Assembly: GCF_034427655.1 (NCBI RefSeq)
Contig: NZ_JAXOFX010000007.1
Location: 62,001-126,000, forward strand
Source of the DNA: Robertmurraya_A mangrovi
GTDB lineage: Bacteria > Bacillota > Bacilli > Bacillales > Cytobacillaceae
DNA: 64,000 nucleotides
Reading direction: 5' to 3'
The notes beneath the pieces are model-generated. The model was not told the origin of the DNA. It ran no database searches and was given only the letters and a program-made list of their open reading frames with translations. A program made the translations under genes and the position numbers. Below, in pieces: positions 50,209-59,196 of this stretch (positions are counted from its first letter, which is position 1; every line of letters starts with the position of its first letter).

Positions 50209-53052
50209 TTAACTTATTGTACTAGTGTCTTGGATGGACTCTAGTTCTGATTGAGTAATTAAAACGTCCCGAGGCTTACTTCCACGAGCTTCAGAAATAT
50301 ATCCTTGTTCCTGCATCATATCAATTAAACGTGCCGCACGATTGTAACCAATCTTAAATCGGCGCTGTAGGCTTGATGTAGATGCACCGCCATTTTCAAT
50401 CACAAATTCACAAGCTTCAAAAAAGAGTTCGTCCTCTTCTTCAATGGACTGTGACTTTTTCAAAAGTTCTTCTTGTTCGAATAAATAATTAGGCTGCTGT
50501 TCCCTTCGCGCGTGAGCAACTACATCGTCGATTTCCTCATCAGATACAAAGGTTCCTTGTAAACGTACAGGTTTAGAAGATCCATTTTCTAAAAATAACA
50601 TATCTCCTCGTCCAAGTAGGCGCTCTGCACCACTTATATCAATAATGGTACGTGAGTCAATTTGTGATGATACAGAAAAAGCAATACGAGTTGGAACATT
50701 CGCCTTTATCAACCCTGTGATAACATCTACAGAAGGTCTTTGTGTTGCAATGATTAAGTGAATTCCACAAGCCCTAGCTTTCTGGGCAATTCGGCAAATC
50801 GCTTCCTCTACATCCGCTGGTGACATCATCATAAGGTCTGCAAGCTCGTCGATGATAATCACAATAAAAGGCAATTTATCAGAGTGTCTATTATGGTTTT
50901 CCGCTATTTCATTAAATCGATTGATATCTCTTACACCTGTATGGGCGAATAATTCATATCTTCTCTCCATCTCTTCTACTGCCCACTTTAGTGCGGCTGT
51001 TGCAGCCTTAACATCTGTAATAACAGGGCTCACGAGATGTGGAATTTGGTTATATGGAGCAAGTTCCACCATTTTTGGATCAATGAGAAGTAGCTTTAGT
51101 TCACTTGGATTCGCTTTATAAAGCAAACTTACAAGGATTGTATTAATACAAACACTTTTTCCTGAACCCGTTGCACCCGCAATCAAACCATGTGGCATCT
51201 TTCTTAAATCAGTAACAATAGGTTTCCCTGAAATATCCAGACCTAGTACAGCAGTCAATGGAGATTGATTATCAATAAATTCAGGTGTATTTATGATTTC
51301 GCTAATCAATACTGGTCGGCTACTTTGATTAGGAACCTCAATCCCAATCGTATGTTTACCAGGAATAGGTGCCTCAATCCTAATATCTTTGGCAGCTAGA
51401 CTAAGCTTGATATCATCAGATAGATTCGTAATCTTGTTCACTTTTACCCCAGGCTCAGGCTGTACCTCAAAACGAGTAACAGAAGGCCCTTGAGTGACAT
51501 TTACTACACTTGCTCGAACATTAAAGTTCTTTAATGTTTCGTTTAGTAAATGCTCTTGTTCTGTTATCCATGTAGAATTCTCTTCCACTATAACAGGTGG
51601 CTTTAAAAGATCCATTGACGGAAATACATAGTAAGGATTAGATTCACCTTCGTCTAGTGCTTGTGAAGCCGTCTCTATCTCTATATTCAATTCGTTCTCT
51701 AGTGTTGTAGCCTGAAATGTTTGAGATGATTCTTCAGTTGCTCTTACCTCAACAACTTCCCCTAGTTCAAATGAAGATTCTTCTAAATGTACAGGATCAA
51801 ACGGAGTTCCTACTTCTTCATTTAATACAGGTTTTTCGATAGGAGCTTGATTGAATTCTTGTATTTGGTTATCTCCTGTGATTCTTTGTCTTTCAATCTC
51901 AAGCAATTTACGTTGTTCAAGCTTTCTTCTGTCTTCCTTCAGCATTAAGACATTAAAAGGAAGATGGTTTCTTTTCGTAGGAGGTGGTGATAACTCAACT
52001 ATATTATTGTTTTCAAACTCGTTTTCTTCAACATGATTATTTTCAATTATTTCTATACTAGGCTGAGCTTCTTCTTTTACCCCTATATGTTCGTTGCTAG
52101 CTTCTTCGTCCATATTCTGTGAATCAATTTCGAGTGTTTCATCTTGAAACTCTATTTCAGTCTCCAAATGCTGAACCGGGACATCGAATTCTTTATACGT
52201 CTCTATTACTTCATTTTCTGAATGTAACAATTCTAGCAAAGGAGTTTCGTTAACCGGCTCTAGGTTTTCTTCATTTTCTTCTGCTTGAATGAGCGATTCC
52301 TGTAAATGATTTTCCTCTAAAAGGTGATTTGCAAACTCTTCTACTTTTGAATTTACAACTATACTCTTCTCGCTTATATGTTGTTGAGAATTAGTATTTT
52401 GTTCCATTTCATGATTCTTAGAATCACTGTTAACATCTAGATGATTGACTTCCACTCCTGATACATCATCTTCTTCAAAATGATTTAGTTCAAATTCCAC
52501 TACTTCTGGTTCTACTTTTTTAACAGGTCTTTTTTCGTATCCATAAATAGGTGACGGAATCTCCGTTGGTCGAAAAGGTCGCTTTGAATAATTTGGTTTG
52601 ACTATTTGTTTCTCTTCCGCCTGTCTTCTTTTTGGAGGTTCAACACTTTCTATTCTTTTTTCACGGTTTGGTCTAACTTCTTTCACTCTAGGTGCCGGAG
52701 TTTCTTGAACTTGTCTTGGTGTTTCTTGTCTTAATCTCGTCCGATCCCTTTGTGTCCCTTCACGAATCAAGCTTAAATTATCTTCTAGAGTCTGTTCTAG
52801 TTGTCGTTCTCTTTTTCTTTCTCTTCTCTCAGGCTTTGGGGCTTCATCGGGTATTAAAGGGAACCTGAACTGTCCCTTTGGATATTGATAGGCAATTCTA
52901 GCATCTACATCTTTTTGCTTTTGCTTGTTAGTAATTGTAGTAATTTCACTTTTTTCTATATTCATTTCTTCAAAAGATTCTTCTATGTATTCAACATGTT
53001 TTTCTTGCTCTTCATTCTTAAACATGTGAAATAACTTTTTAATCCAACTCAT
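50209..53052 (-). CDS. sftA: DNA translocase SftA (YtpT, FtsK/SpoIIIE family)
   Basis: A 947-residue soluble FtsK-family translocase that clears chromosome ends from the closing septum. Residues 1–480 are a long low-complexity, acidic and Arg/Pro-rich region without membrane segments, unlike SpoIIIE. The motor follows: Walker A GATGSGKS (626–633), Walker B VIIIDELADL (DE at 735–736), RecA-like ATQRPSVDVITG, and a γ winged-helix domain at the C-terminus (SLQRRFKIGYNRAARLIDMM). The N-terminal part starts with MSWIKKLFHMFK. Its place next to ytpR and the murC region agrees with B. subtilis sftA. Confidence 0.95.
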   Translation of the reverse strand: MSWIKKLFHMFKNEEQEKHVEYIEESFEEMNIEKSEITTITNKQKQKDVDARIAYQYPKGQFRFPLIPDEAPKPERRERKRERQLEQTLEDNLSLIREGTQRDRTRLRQETPRQVQETPAPRVKEVRPNREKRIESVEPPKRRQAEEKQIVKPNYSKRPFRPTEIPSPIYGYEKRPVKKVEPEVVEFELNHFEEDDVSGVEVNHLDVNSDSKNHEMEQNTNSQQHISEKSIVVNSKVEEFANHLLEENHLQESLIQAEENEENLEPVNETPLLELLHSENEVIETYKEFDVPVQHLETEIEFQDETLEIDSQNMDEEASNEHIGVKEEAQPSIEIIENNHVEENEFENNNIVELSPPPTKRNHLPFNVLMLKEDRRKLEQRKLLEIERQRITGDNQIQEFNQAPIEKPVLNEEVGTPFDPVHLEESSFELGEVVEVRATEESSQTFQATTLENELNIEIETASQALDEGESNPYYVFPSMDLLKPPVIVEENSTWITEQEHLLNETLKNFNVRASVVNVTQGPSVTRFEVQPEPGVKVNKITNLSDDIKLSLAAKDIRIEAPIPGKHTIGIEVPNQSSRPVLISEIINTPEFIDNQSPLTAVLGLDISGKPIVTDLRKMPHGLIAGATGSGKSVCINTILVSLLYKANPSELKLLLIDPKMVELAPYNQIPHLVSPVITDVKAATAALKWAVEEMERRYELFAHTGVRDINRFNEIAENHNRHSDKLPFIVIIIDELADLMMMSPADVEEAICRIAQKARACGIHLIIATQRPSVDVITGLIKANVPTRIAFSVSSQIDSRTIIDISGAERLLGRGDMLFLENGSSKPVRLQGTFVSDEEIDDVVAHARREQQPNYLFEQEELLKKSQSIEEEDELFFEACEFVIENGGASTSSLQRRFKIGYNRAARLIDMMQEQGYISEARGSKPRDVLITQSELESIQDTSTIS

Positions 53053-53173
53053 ATAATCACTCTTTCTACTTTCTATCTCTTACCTATTTTATCAGTTAAT
53101 CATAAAATTTCGAGATAAAATAGTAATGAGACCATATAAAGGGGTGATTTACCCATGTATAGTGACTTCTACC

Positions 53174-53210
53174 AAAAATAAAAAGGACACAAAAGAGACT
53201 TTTGTGACCC
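53174..53210 (-). terminator. Terminator of the ytpQ–ytpR operon
   Basis: Minus strand GGTCACAAAAG / CTTTTGTGTCC stem (one mismatch) followed by TTTTTATTTTT; 11 nt after the ytpR stop. Confidence 0.85.
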
Positions 53211-53221
53211 AAAAATTGCTA

Positions 53222-53824
53222 TTATAAAAATGGTTTACCGATTTCTTGATCGTCAGGAAGTACTAGTATGCCTTTTTCCTGTGGAGCATTTGGTAAGTCT
53301 AGTTCCTTAGCTGAACAAATCATCCCGCTAGAGGCGACTCCACGTAATTCTGCATCTTTGATTACTAGACCACTAGGCATAACAGCCCCAACTTTAGCTA
53401 CCACGACTTTTTGCCCTTCGTCAACGTTTGGTGCACCACAAACGATTTGAAGAACCTCAGTCCCTACGTTTACCTTACAGACACTCAGTTTGTCGGCATT
53501 TGGATGTTTTTCCTTTTCCTCTACATAACCAACAACGAATTTTGGTGTGAAATCAGCCTCTAACACTTCTTCAAAGCCATTTTCACGAATCACTTGGTTG
53601 ATTTTAGTTAGAAGCTCTCCCGTTAAATTAACATTACCATTACCCTCTATTGTCATAAACTTAGATATATTGAACAAATTAAATCCGGATGTTACACCGT
53701 TATTCTTGTTAAAAATACGAGTAACGTCTCCATTTTTCTCAAAATCAATATCTAATGTGGGCACATCATTTATAGAGATTAGCAATGTATCCCCTATACC
53801 CTCTTTATTATAAAAAACGTTCAT
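53222..53824 (-). CDS. ytpR: tRNA-binding-domain protein YtpR
   Basis: A 200-residue protein with a C-terminal EMAP/Trbp111-like OB-fold tRNA-binding domain (about residues 90–195: FVVGYVEEKEKHPNADKLSV, IVCGAPNVDEGQKVVVAKVG, GMICSAKELDL). The N-terminal part has no clear match. It resembles the anticodon-independent tRNA-binding part of PheT; the cellular role is unknown. AAAGGGGAA precedes the ATG and lies within the end of ytpQ (1 nt between the genes). Confidence 0.93.
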   Translation of the reverse strand: MNVFYNKEGIGDTLLISINDVPTLDIDFEKNGDVTRIFNKNNGVTSGFNLFNISKFMTIEGNGNVNLTGELLTKINQVIRENGFEEVLEADFTPKFVVGYVEEKEKHPNADKLSVCKVNVGTEVLQIVCGAPNVDEGQKVVVAKVGAVMPSGLVIKDAELRGVASSGMICSAKELDLPNAPQEKGILVLPDDQEIGKPFL

Positions 53825-53825
53825 A

Positions 53826-54632
53826 TTATTCCCCTTTCCTTTTATTCTTCCCTAGGATAAAGATAGGTTCTAATTCATCATTTTCATATAAAAATGAGAG
53901 GGCAGTAATTGGTACCCTACCACTTGCAAAAAAGCTCATCGTCATCTGGGCTAAAATGTCGTATCCTGTGTCATTCTTAATATCCGCAATGATTAATACA
54001 TCCTGGTGTGGGACGGCTACGGCCATATCACCAGAAAGACGGTTTTTCATCTCTTTCAAGAATGATTCATTTAAAATACGACTCGCATCATAGCCATCAT
54101 TTTGATTAAGGAAGTAAAATACATTCCCTGCCACCGTATCACTTTTCATACTGGTGGAAAGGGATCTTACATTAAACAGAGCAATTTCCCGAACTTGCTC
54201 AAATTCCCAACCTTCTTTTTCTAAAAGCTGTTGATCAATTAAGCGGTACGTCTTTTCTAAATCGAGAGCATAATAAATCCTAGTTTCCGCTGTATGCTCA
54301 TCGAAAAGTAAGGCTGTTCCCTCACTGTTTTCCGTGGGGAAAGAGGTCGAACGGATTACAGGAAAAATCCTTTTCTCTTTACCCGCCAATTGAACTTGTC
54401 CATTCATCGCTTGCAAACCCTGCTCAATATAATAGACAACCTCATCAATAGCCTTTTCTTTTTTCTCTTCCCATTTTGCAATAATAGGAGGTAGGGAAAC
54501 CGTAATTCCTTTACCTGTCTCTTTATTTTCAACCCTAAGTTCATCCTTTTTACGATCAAAAATAAAACTTCGATTAGGGCTCTTTAATCTATTTTCAAGC
54601 TCACTTCTTAATTTATTACTATCCATTTTCAT
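53826..54632 (-). CDS. ytpQ: DUF1444 protein YtpQ
   Basis: A 268-residue conserved protein, close to the 265 residues of B. subtilis YtpQ. It is soluble, without clear catalytic motif; blocks FPVIRSTSFPTENSEG and DMAVAVPHQDVLIIADI are conserved. Function unknown. The frame is open 63 nt upstream, but GAAGGAGG lies 7 nt before the ATG at 54632. It overlaps the ribosome site of ytpR, its downstream partner. Confidence 0.9.
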   Translation of the reverse strand: MKMDSNKLRSELENRLKSPNRSFIFDRKKDELRVENKETGKGITVSLPPIIAKWEEKKEKAIDEVVYYIEQGLQAMNGQVQLAGKEKRIFPVIRSTSFPTENSEGTALLFDEHTAETRIYYALDLEKTYRLIDQQLLEKEGWEFEQVREIALFNVRSLSTSMKSDTVAGNVFYFLNQNDGYDASRILNESFLKEMKNRLSGDMAVAVPHQDVLIIADIKNDTGYDILAQMTMSFFASGRVPITALSFLYENDELEPIFILGKNKRKGE

Positions 54633-54677
54633 ATCTCTTCCTCCTTCATAGGAGCTTCCGTTATTCATTGTACAATA

Positions 54678-54712
54678 ATAAGTCCCCCATCTCAAAGTTG
54701 ACGGGGGAATCT
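54678..54712 (-). terminator. Hairpin terminator after ytpP
   Basis: Minus strand TCCCCCGTC / GATGGGGGA stem (one G-T pair) with a 7-nt loop and a weak T tract (CTTATTATT). Confidence 0.65.
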
Positions 54713-54737
54713 TAATAACGTATTCGCCAAATTTATT

Positions 54738-55052
54738 TTAAACTAATTCTTCAATGAATGATTCAATTTGTTCCTGAGTTTTACGATCCTTGCTTACAAA
54801 TCTTCCAAGCTCGTTTCCATTCTCATATGCAATAAAGCTCGGAATACCAAAAACATCAAGTTCACCACATAAATCGATGAATTCATCTCGATCTACATAA
54901 ATAAATGTATATTGGCTATATTTTTCTTCTACAGCTGGTAAAAACGGTTCAATGACTCTGCAATCAGGACACCAGTCTGCGGAGAACATAAATATATGTT
55001 TACCATTACCTTTTAATTGTTCAAATTGTTCTAGAGATTCAAGCTTTTTCAT
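54738..55052 (-). CDS. ytpP: Thioredoxin-like protein YtpP
   Basis: A 104-residue thioredoxin-fold protein with active site CPDC (FSADWCPDCRVIEPFLP) and cis-proline loop VFGIPSF. It is expected to be a cytoplasmic disulfide reductase; its partners are unknown. The ATG overlaps the stop of the EIIC-like gene upstream by 4 nt (ATGA), so the two are translated together. It is followed by a hairpin and then ytpQ/ytpR. Confidence 0.94.
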   Translation of the reverse strand: MKKLESLEQFEQLKGNGKHIFMFSADWCPDCRVIEPFLPAVEEKYSQYTFIYVDRDEFIDLCGELDVFGIPSFIAYENGNELGRFVSKDRKTQEQIESFIEELV

Positions 55053-56071
55053 TTTCTTTCTCCTCCCATTTGAATGGACAAATCACCCTTTTTGATCCAT
55101 CCCTTTTTCCTCATATATTCTGATAATAACAAGCTTATTACAAGTGGTCCAACAAAATGCAATAGAGCAATTTTGAAAAATACATTTCCACTAAAGCCCA
55201 TCGTTGTTAATGTCATGATTTGTCCTACAAGTCCACTCGTTCCCATTCCCGCACCAGCTGCGTTATTTTCCATCAAGAATATAGTGGTACCAATGGGAGC
55301 GAGTAAAGCACCAGCTACAGTTGGGGGAATCAGAATTAATGGGTTCCTGACAATATTAGGCACTTGTAACATAGATGTACCCAATCCTTGTGCAATCAGT
55401 CCACCCCATCTGTTCTCACGAAAACTGATTACCGCAAAGCCAACCATTTGAGCTGCACACCCAATCGTTGCCGCTCCAGCTGCTAGTCCGTGTAAGTCAA
55501 GCATCAAGGCAATTGCGGCACTAGAGATTGGTGCGGTTAGAGCTAATCCCATAAGGACAGCTACAACCACTCCCATCACTATCGGCCTTTGTTCGGTTCC
55601 CCACATTATGATACTGCCCAGACCCTTAATCAAGTAATTGATTCCTGGACCAATCGTTGCAGCTACTGTATACCCAACAAAAATGGTAGTGAATGGCGTC
55701 ACAATGATGTCTATCTTTGTTTCTTTACTAATAAGCTTTCCAATTTCAGTAGAAATGAGAGCGGCCACAAAGCTTCCAGCAGGTCCCCCTAATTCAGCTC
55801 CAGCTGCTCCACTAACAATGGCTGCAAAAAGAACTAAAGGTGGTGCGTTTAAGCCGTATGCAACAGCAACTCCAATGGCAGCACCGTATAACCCCATCGC
55901 CTTTGTACCTATGTCGGTTAGAAATATAACACCCAACTGGTTTCCAATGGTTTGGATGATTAGACCAATGATTAAGGAAGAAAATAACCCTAGTGCCATG
56001 CTGCTAAGTGCATCAATAAAGTAAACTTTTGCTGAAAGAGTGACTCCTTTTTTTTGAAGGAATGACTTCAT
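55049..56071 (-). CDS. Orphan EIIC-like integral membrane protein
   Basis: A 340-residue, very hydrophobic protein with about nine to ten membrane segments, glycine/alanine rich, resembling the PTS EIIC_2 family (IGLIIQTIGNQLGVIFLTDI, GAAGAELGGPAGSFVAAL, VQVPNIVRNPLILIPPT-like LQVPNIVRNPLIL). No EIIA or EIIB is nearby, so phosphotransfer-dependent sugar uptake cannot be assumed. AGGAGGAAAA lies 5–6 nt before the ATG. Its last codons overlap ytpP. Its absence from this place in B. subtilis suggests gain or loss. Confidence 0.8.
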   Translation of the reverse strand: MKSFLQKKGVTLSAKVYFIDALSSMALGLFSSLIIGLIIQTIGNQLGVIFLTDIGTKAMGLYGAAIGVAVAYGLNAPPLVLFAAIVSGAAGAELGGPAGSFVAALISTEIGKLISKETKIDIIVTPFTTIFVGYTVAATIGPGINYLIKGLGSIIMWGTEQRPIVMGVVVAVLMGLALTAPISSAAIALMLDLHGLAAGAATIGCAAQMVGFAVISFRENRWGGLIAQGLGTSMLQVPNIVRNPLILIPPTVAGALLAPIGTTIFLMENNAAGAGMGTSGLVGQIMTLTTMGFSGNVFFKIALLHFVGPLVISLLLSEYMRKKGWIKKGDLSIQMGGERK

Positions 56072-56165
56072 CTGTTTTCCTCCTAGAAACTAGTATGGTT
56101 CCATCTATACTATAAAGAGTTATAAATAGCTTTAGTATGTATTTTTATTACTAATAATTTTGTCC

Positions 56166-56290
56166 GTTGATTTCCGCTCCGGCCACTTGCTTTCCGTAGG
56201 GAGCGATGGGAGCCTCCTCGGCGTCCCGCCTGTGGGGTCTCCCATTCCCTCTATTCCTACAGGAGTCAAGTGGCCTCCGCTCCAATCAAC
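56166..56290. repeat. Long-hairpin intergenic repeat, copy A (125 bp)
   Basis: Ends are GTTGATT and AATCAAC; just inside, GGCCACTTG pairs with CAAGTGGCC, then CCGTAGG with CCTACAGG and ATGGGAG with CTCCCAT, so the whole unit folds into one long imperfect hairpin. The segment TCCGCTCC is present as the same sequence on both sides, giving internal unpaired bubbles. GC content clearly exceeds the surrounding DNA. It matches copy B at 62428–62610. It looks like the dispersed repeats of many Bacillus intergenic regions; the flanking 346-bp gap also holds the terminator at 56354. Confidence 0.85.
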
Positions 56291-56353
56291 TAGGTAGTTA
56301 AAATTTTATTTTATGAAGACCTACCTTTATGTTGCACTATTTCTGAAAAAATA

Positions 56354-56383
56354 CAAAAAAACGAAAGGAGTGACCCTTTCGTT
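56354..56383 (-). terminator. Terminator of the lipoprotein gene
   Basis: Minus strand AACGAAAGG-GTCACT-CCTTTCGTT stem followed by seven T residues. Confidence 0.88.
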
Positions 56384-56417
56384 AGTTAATGCGTTTTAAT
56401 AGTAAAGCTAGAACCTA

Positions 56418-56921
56418 TCATTTCACTTTTACCGAACGAACGATATCCATCATTGCAGCCGCTTCACTAGCTAAGTTTTTTGTTTTAACTTCTGCTGAAA
56501 TTTTAACTCCACCTATACCAACAGTTAATTCGTTTAGGTCATTCTCCATCTTTTTAATTAGCATGAAGCCGAATCGATTATCTTTTTCAAAAGTTTCGTC
56601 CACTTCAAATTCTTTTTGCTTAAGAGTTGAAGTGTAAACTACCTTACTGTTTTGTTGTTCTTGTTGGTTATAAAAGAGTATATAAGCTTTAGAGCCATTT
56701 TTCATGATCATATTATTTGGTGTTTCGTCTTCTATCTCATACCCAAATGGTAAATAAAACTCTATATCGTTATTTTTATTATTTGTTTCTTTAGGATTTG
56801 ACTTAAATGCTTCCTCAACCGCGATTTTTGTCTCTGATTGTTCTTTATCAAATGAAGCTTGGCATCCGCTTACTATTAAGAGAGCTACTATATAAAATAG
56901 GGTTAATTTGAACACCCTCAT
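56418..56921 (-). CDS. Small lipoprotein of unknown function
   Basis: A 167-residue lipoprotein: MRVFKLTLFYIVALLIVSGC gives a signal peptide with lipobox IVSG-C, so the mature protein should be diacylglycerol-linked to the outer face of the membrane. The mature part is charged and partly disordered at first (KSNPKETNNKNNDIE), then mainly β-prone. No family is recognised. The ATG at 56921 has GGAGGAAAAGGG upstream; the 18 nt open before it form that site. Neighbour ytoP–DUF84 genes are on the same strand but separated by 100 nt. Confidence 0.8.
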   Translation of the reverse strand: MRVFKLTLFYIVALLIVSGCQASFDKEQSETKIAVEEAFKSNPKETNNKNNDIEFYLPFGYEIEDETPNNMIMKNGSKAYILFYNQQEQQNSKVVYTSTLKQKEFEVDETFEKDNRFGFMLIKKMENDLNELTVGIGGVKISAEVKTKNLASEAAAMMDIVRSVKVK

Positions 56922-57024
56922 CCCTTTTCCTCCTAGCATAGAACGATGTCTTCCATTTTATCATAACTCTAGCCTATTGCTCTGACAAGCTTCATCTATA
57001 AAAAAATGGATTAAAGGCTTTATA

Positions 57025-57543
57025 TTATTCTCCTTTATTCATCTTATATTGATATTGGCCGACTAACATCTTGGAGACATGGTTGAACATTTCTTCCCTA
57101 TTGACTAGACCATTTGTAAATATTCCAATGGCTCCTTCGTTTTTTCGAACATTTTTCTTTTTGGCATAGTCGTCCATTACGGGTCCAAGCTCTTCTCCGT
57201 TTAACAACCGTTTTGCTATCTCCTCAGGGAGCAGTATTCTAGCTCCTCCAGCTACTATAGGAGCCATACCAACTGTAACTAAAGCTCCCCAGTTACATAG
57301 AAATAATCCATGTTTCGTTTGATGAACTCCACCCTCTAAGCCTATTCCAATATCTCCGTTTCCTAAGTTTATGGCATGATTGGCTCGGTTGATGGCCCCC
57401 TGAATAGTCTCTTCATCAGAGAAAGGTTGTTCGCTTACTTCAGAAGGTACATTCAAGCTTTCAAAAATGAGATTTTCTCCGGTAAAAGCGGTTTTAACAG
57501 CATGAACTTTTGCTGGATTTTTTGAACCAATAATGATTTTCAT
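57025..57543 (-). CDS. DUF84 / NTPase family protein (YjjX-like)
   Basis: A 172-residue protein beginning MKIIIGSKNPAKVHAVKTAF, the phosphate-binding start of the YjjX/MTH538 group that hydrolyses inosine/xanthosine triphosphates. GIGLEGGVHQTKHGLFLCNW and ARILLPEEIAKRLLNGEELG complete the fold. A house-cleaning role against damaged nucleotides is inferred. A ribosome site AAAGGAGAA lies before the ATG. It follows ytoP by 61 nt; a weak hairpin lies between. Confidence 0.85.
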   Translation of the reverse strand: MKIIIGSKNPAKVHAVKTAFTGENLIFESLNVPSEVSEQPFSDEETIQGAINRANHAINLGNGDIGIGLEGGVHQTKHGLFLCNWGALVTVGMAPIVAGGARILLPEEIAKRLLNGEELGPVMDDYAKKKNVRKNEGAIGIFTNGLVNREEMFNHVSKMLVGQYQYKMNKGE

Positions 57544-57565
57544 AACTAAATTCTCCTTTATTACT

Positions 57566-57600
57566 TTAAAAGGGGAGACCCTTTTAGGAGTCCCCCTTCT
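57566..57600 (-). terminator. Weak hairpin after ytoP
   Basis: Minus strand GGGGA / TCCCC five-bp stem with a 14-nt loop followed by TTTT. May be only a partial terminator. Confidence 0.4.
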
Positions 57601-57604
57601 TTTA

Positions 57605-58678
57605 TTAGCTATTTTGTCGAATAGAATCTACCGTTGTACGATCACTTGCTTTTACAAGTTTTACTAGTAACTCTTTTGCTGCAGCATAGTCATCCACATG
57701 AATAATAGATGCTGATGTATGGATATATCTTGAACAGATTCCAACTACTGCACTTGGTACCCCTTCATTAGAAGTATGGACTCTTCCTGCATCTGTACCG
57801 CCTTGAGAAACGAAGTATTGGTAAGGAATGTTATGCGTCTCAGCAGTATCTAATAAGAATTCTCTCATTCCACGATGAGTAACCATTGAACGGTCTAAAA
57901 TTCTTAAAAGAGCTCCTTTCCCTAATTGGCCGAATTCATTTTTATCACCTGTCATATCGTTTGCTGGACTTGCATCAAGAGCAAAGAATATATCAGGTTT
58001 AATCATATTAGCAGCAGTTTGAGCTCCTCTTAATCCTACTTCTTCTTGAACAGTTGCACCAGAATAAAGGATATTAGGAAGCTTTTCATCTTTTACTTCT
58101 TCTAACAATTCAATAGCTAAACCACATCCATAGCGGTTGTCCCAAGCTTTAGCCATGATTTTTTTATTATTTGCCATTGGAGTGAATGGGCAAATTGGTA
58201 CGATTTGTTGCCCAGGTTTAATTCCAATCTTTAGAGCATCTTCCTTATTGTCAGCACCGATATCAATTAACATATTTTTCATTTCCATCGGTTTGTTTCT
58301 TTTTGCTTCATCTAACAAGTGCGGAGGAATAGATCCAATAACCCCTACAACAGGGCCATTGCTCGTAATAATTTGCATTCGCTGTGCTAATAAAACTTGG
58401 CTCCACCAACCTCCAAGTGCTTCAAAACGAATCATTCCATTTTCAGTAATACCCGTAACCATAAATCCAACTTCATCCATATGCCCCGCAACCATGACAG
58501 TTGGACCTGTCTCGTCTCCTCTTTTAACCCCAAAAATCCCGCCAAGTTTGTCTTGTACAACCTCATCAGCATATTGATTTAACTGTTCACGCATAAATTG
58601 GCGTACTAGATGTTCATTTCCAGCAGCACCTGGCAGTTCTGTTAATGTGTTAAAAAGTTGCAAAGTTTTTTTATTCAT
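57605..58678 (-). CDS. ytoP: M42-family aminopeptidase YtoP
   Basis: A 357-residue dinuclear metallo-aminopeptidase of family M42 (glutamyl/ tetrahedral TET-like). Metal and catalytic residues appear in VMVAGHMDEVGFMV (His, Asp), KAWDNRYGCGLAIELLE, ATVQEEVGLRGAQTAA (Glu-Glu) and FALDASPANDM; the C-terminal YIHTSASIIHVDDY His is the last ligand. It trims peptides in the cytoplasm. GGAGTAG precedes the ATG. Position between DUF84 and ytzB matches B. subtilis ytoP. Confidence 0.95.
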   Translation of the reverse strand: MNKKTLQLFNTLTELPGAAGNEHLVRQFMREQLNQYADEVVQDKLGGIFGVKRGDETGPTVMVAGHMDEVGFMVTGITENGMIRFEALGGWWSQVLLAQRMQIITSNGPVVGVIGSIPPHLLDEAKRNKPMEMKNMLIDIGADNKEDALKIGIKPGQQIVPICPFTPMANNKKIMAKAWDNRYGCGLAIELLEEVKDEKLPNILYSGATVQEEVGLRGAQTAANMIKPDIFFALDASPANDMTGDKNEFGQLGKGALLRILDRSMVTHRGMREFLLDTAETHNIPYQYFVSQGGTDAGRVHTSNEGVPSAVVGICSRYIHTSASIIHVDDYAAAKELLVKLVKASDRTTVDSIRQNS

Positions 58679-58842
58679 AAATTTCTACTCCTTTTAAGTT
58701 CATTTATTTCATATGACCTATGTATAATAAAAAACGGATATATATAAATTAACATATTCTCATTGTTTAAACACTTAATGAATGGTTCTATTTTTGTTAT
58801 GATGTAACTAAATCGATTCGGATAAGACTGGGGGTTTTACTA

Positions 58843-59154
58843 TTGAACTGGAAATCCTTCTTGTTAGGATTAGGTATTGGTATTGTTAGCGGCTATGCTA
58901 CAAAAGAGATTATTTCAGCTAAATCGTACGTTTCTTCTGAAAAAGCTTTAGCAAGTGCAAAGGCGGCTTTTAAAGAACTAGGTCCTATTAGTGGTTCTTG
59001 GATTCACATGAAAACAGAGCCTTATGAAAAGGAACATCTCTCATTTACCGTTTATAAAGGCGGTGTGTCCAGAAATATTAATGGGCAAATGGAGCAATAC
59101 GAGTTCGTCGCTGATGCAAGAACAGGTTCCATCATTGATGCTTATAGGATATAA
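58843..59154 (+). CDS. ytzB: PepSY-type small membrane-anchored protein YtzB
   Basis: A 103-residue protein: a short hydrophobic N-terminus (residues about 4–20, KSFLLGLGIGIVSGYAT) and a PepSY-like domain ending with EFVADARTGSIIDAYRI. It is likely outside-facing. Start is a TTG with CTGGGGG upstream. Function unknown; PepSY parts often inhibit peptidases, and the neighbouring ytoP is one, but this link is inference only. Confidence 0.85.
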   Translation: MNWKSFLLGLGIGIVSGYATKEIISAKSYVSSEKALASAKAAFKELGPISGSWIHMKTEPYEKEHLSFTVYKGGVSRNINGQMEQYEFVADARTGSIIDAYRI

Positions 59155-59162
59155 GCATTTTT

Positions 59163-59196
59163 AGAAAATGATCCCCTATAACGGGGATTATTTTCT
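59163..59196 (+). terminator. Bidirectional terminator between ytzB and ytnP
   Basis: AGAAAATGATCCCC / GGGGATTATTTTCT stem (one mismatch) with a 6-nt loop. The ytnP stop codon lies in its right arm. Confidence 0.85.
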
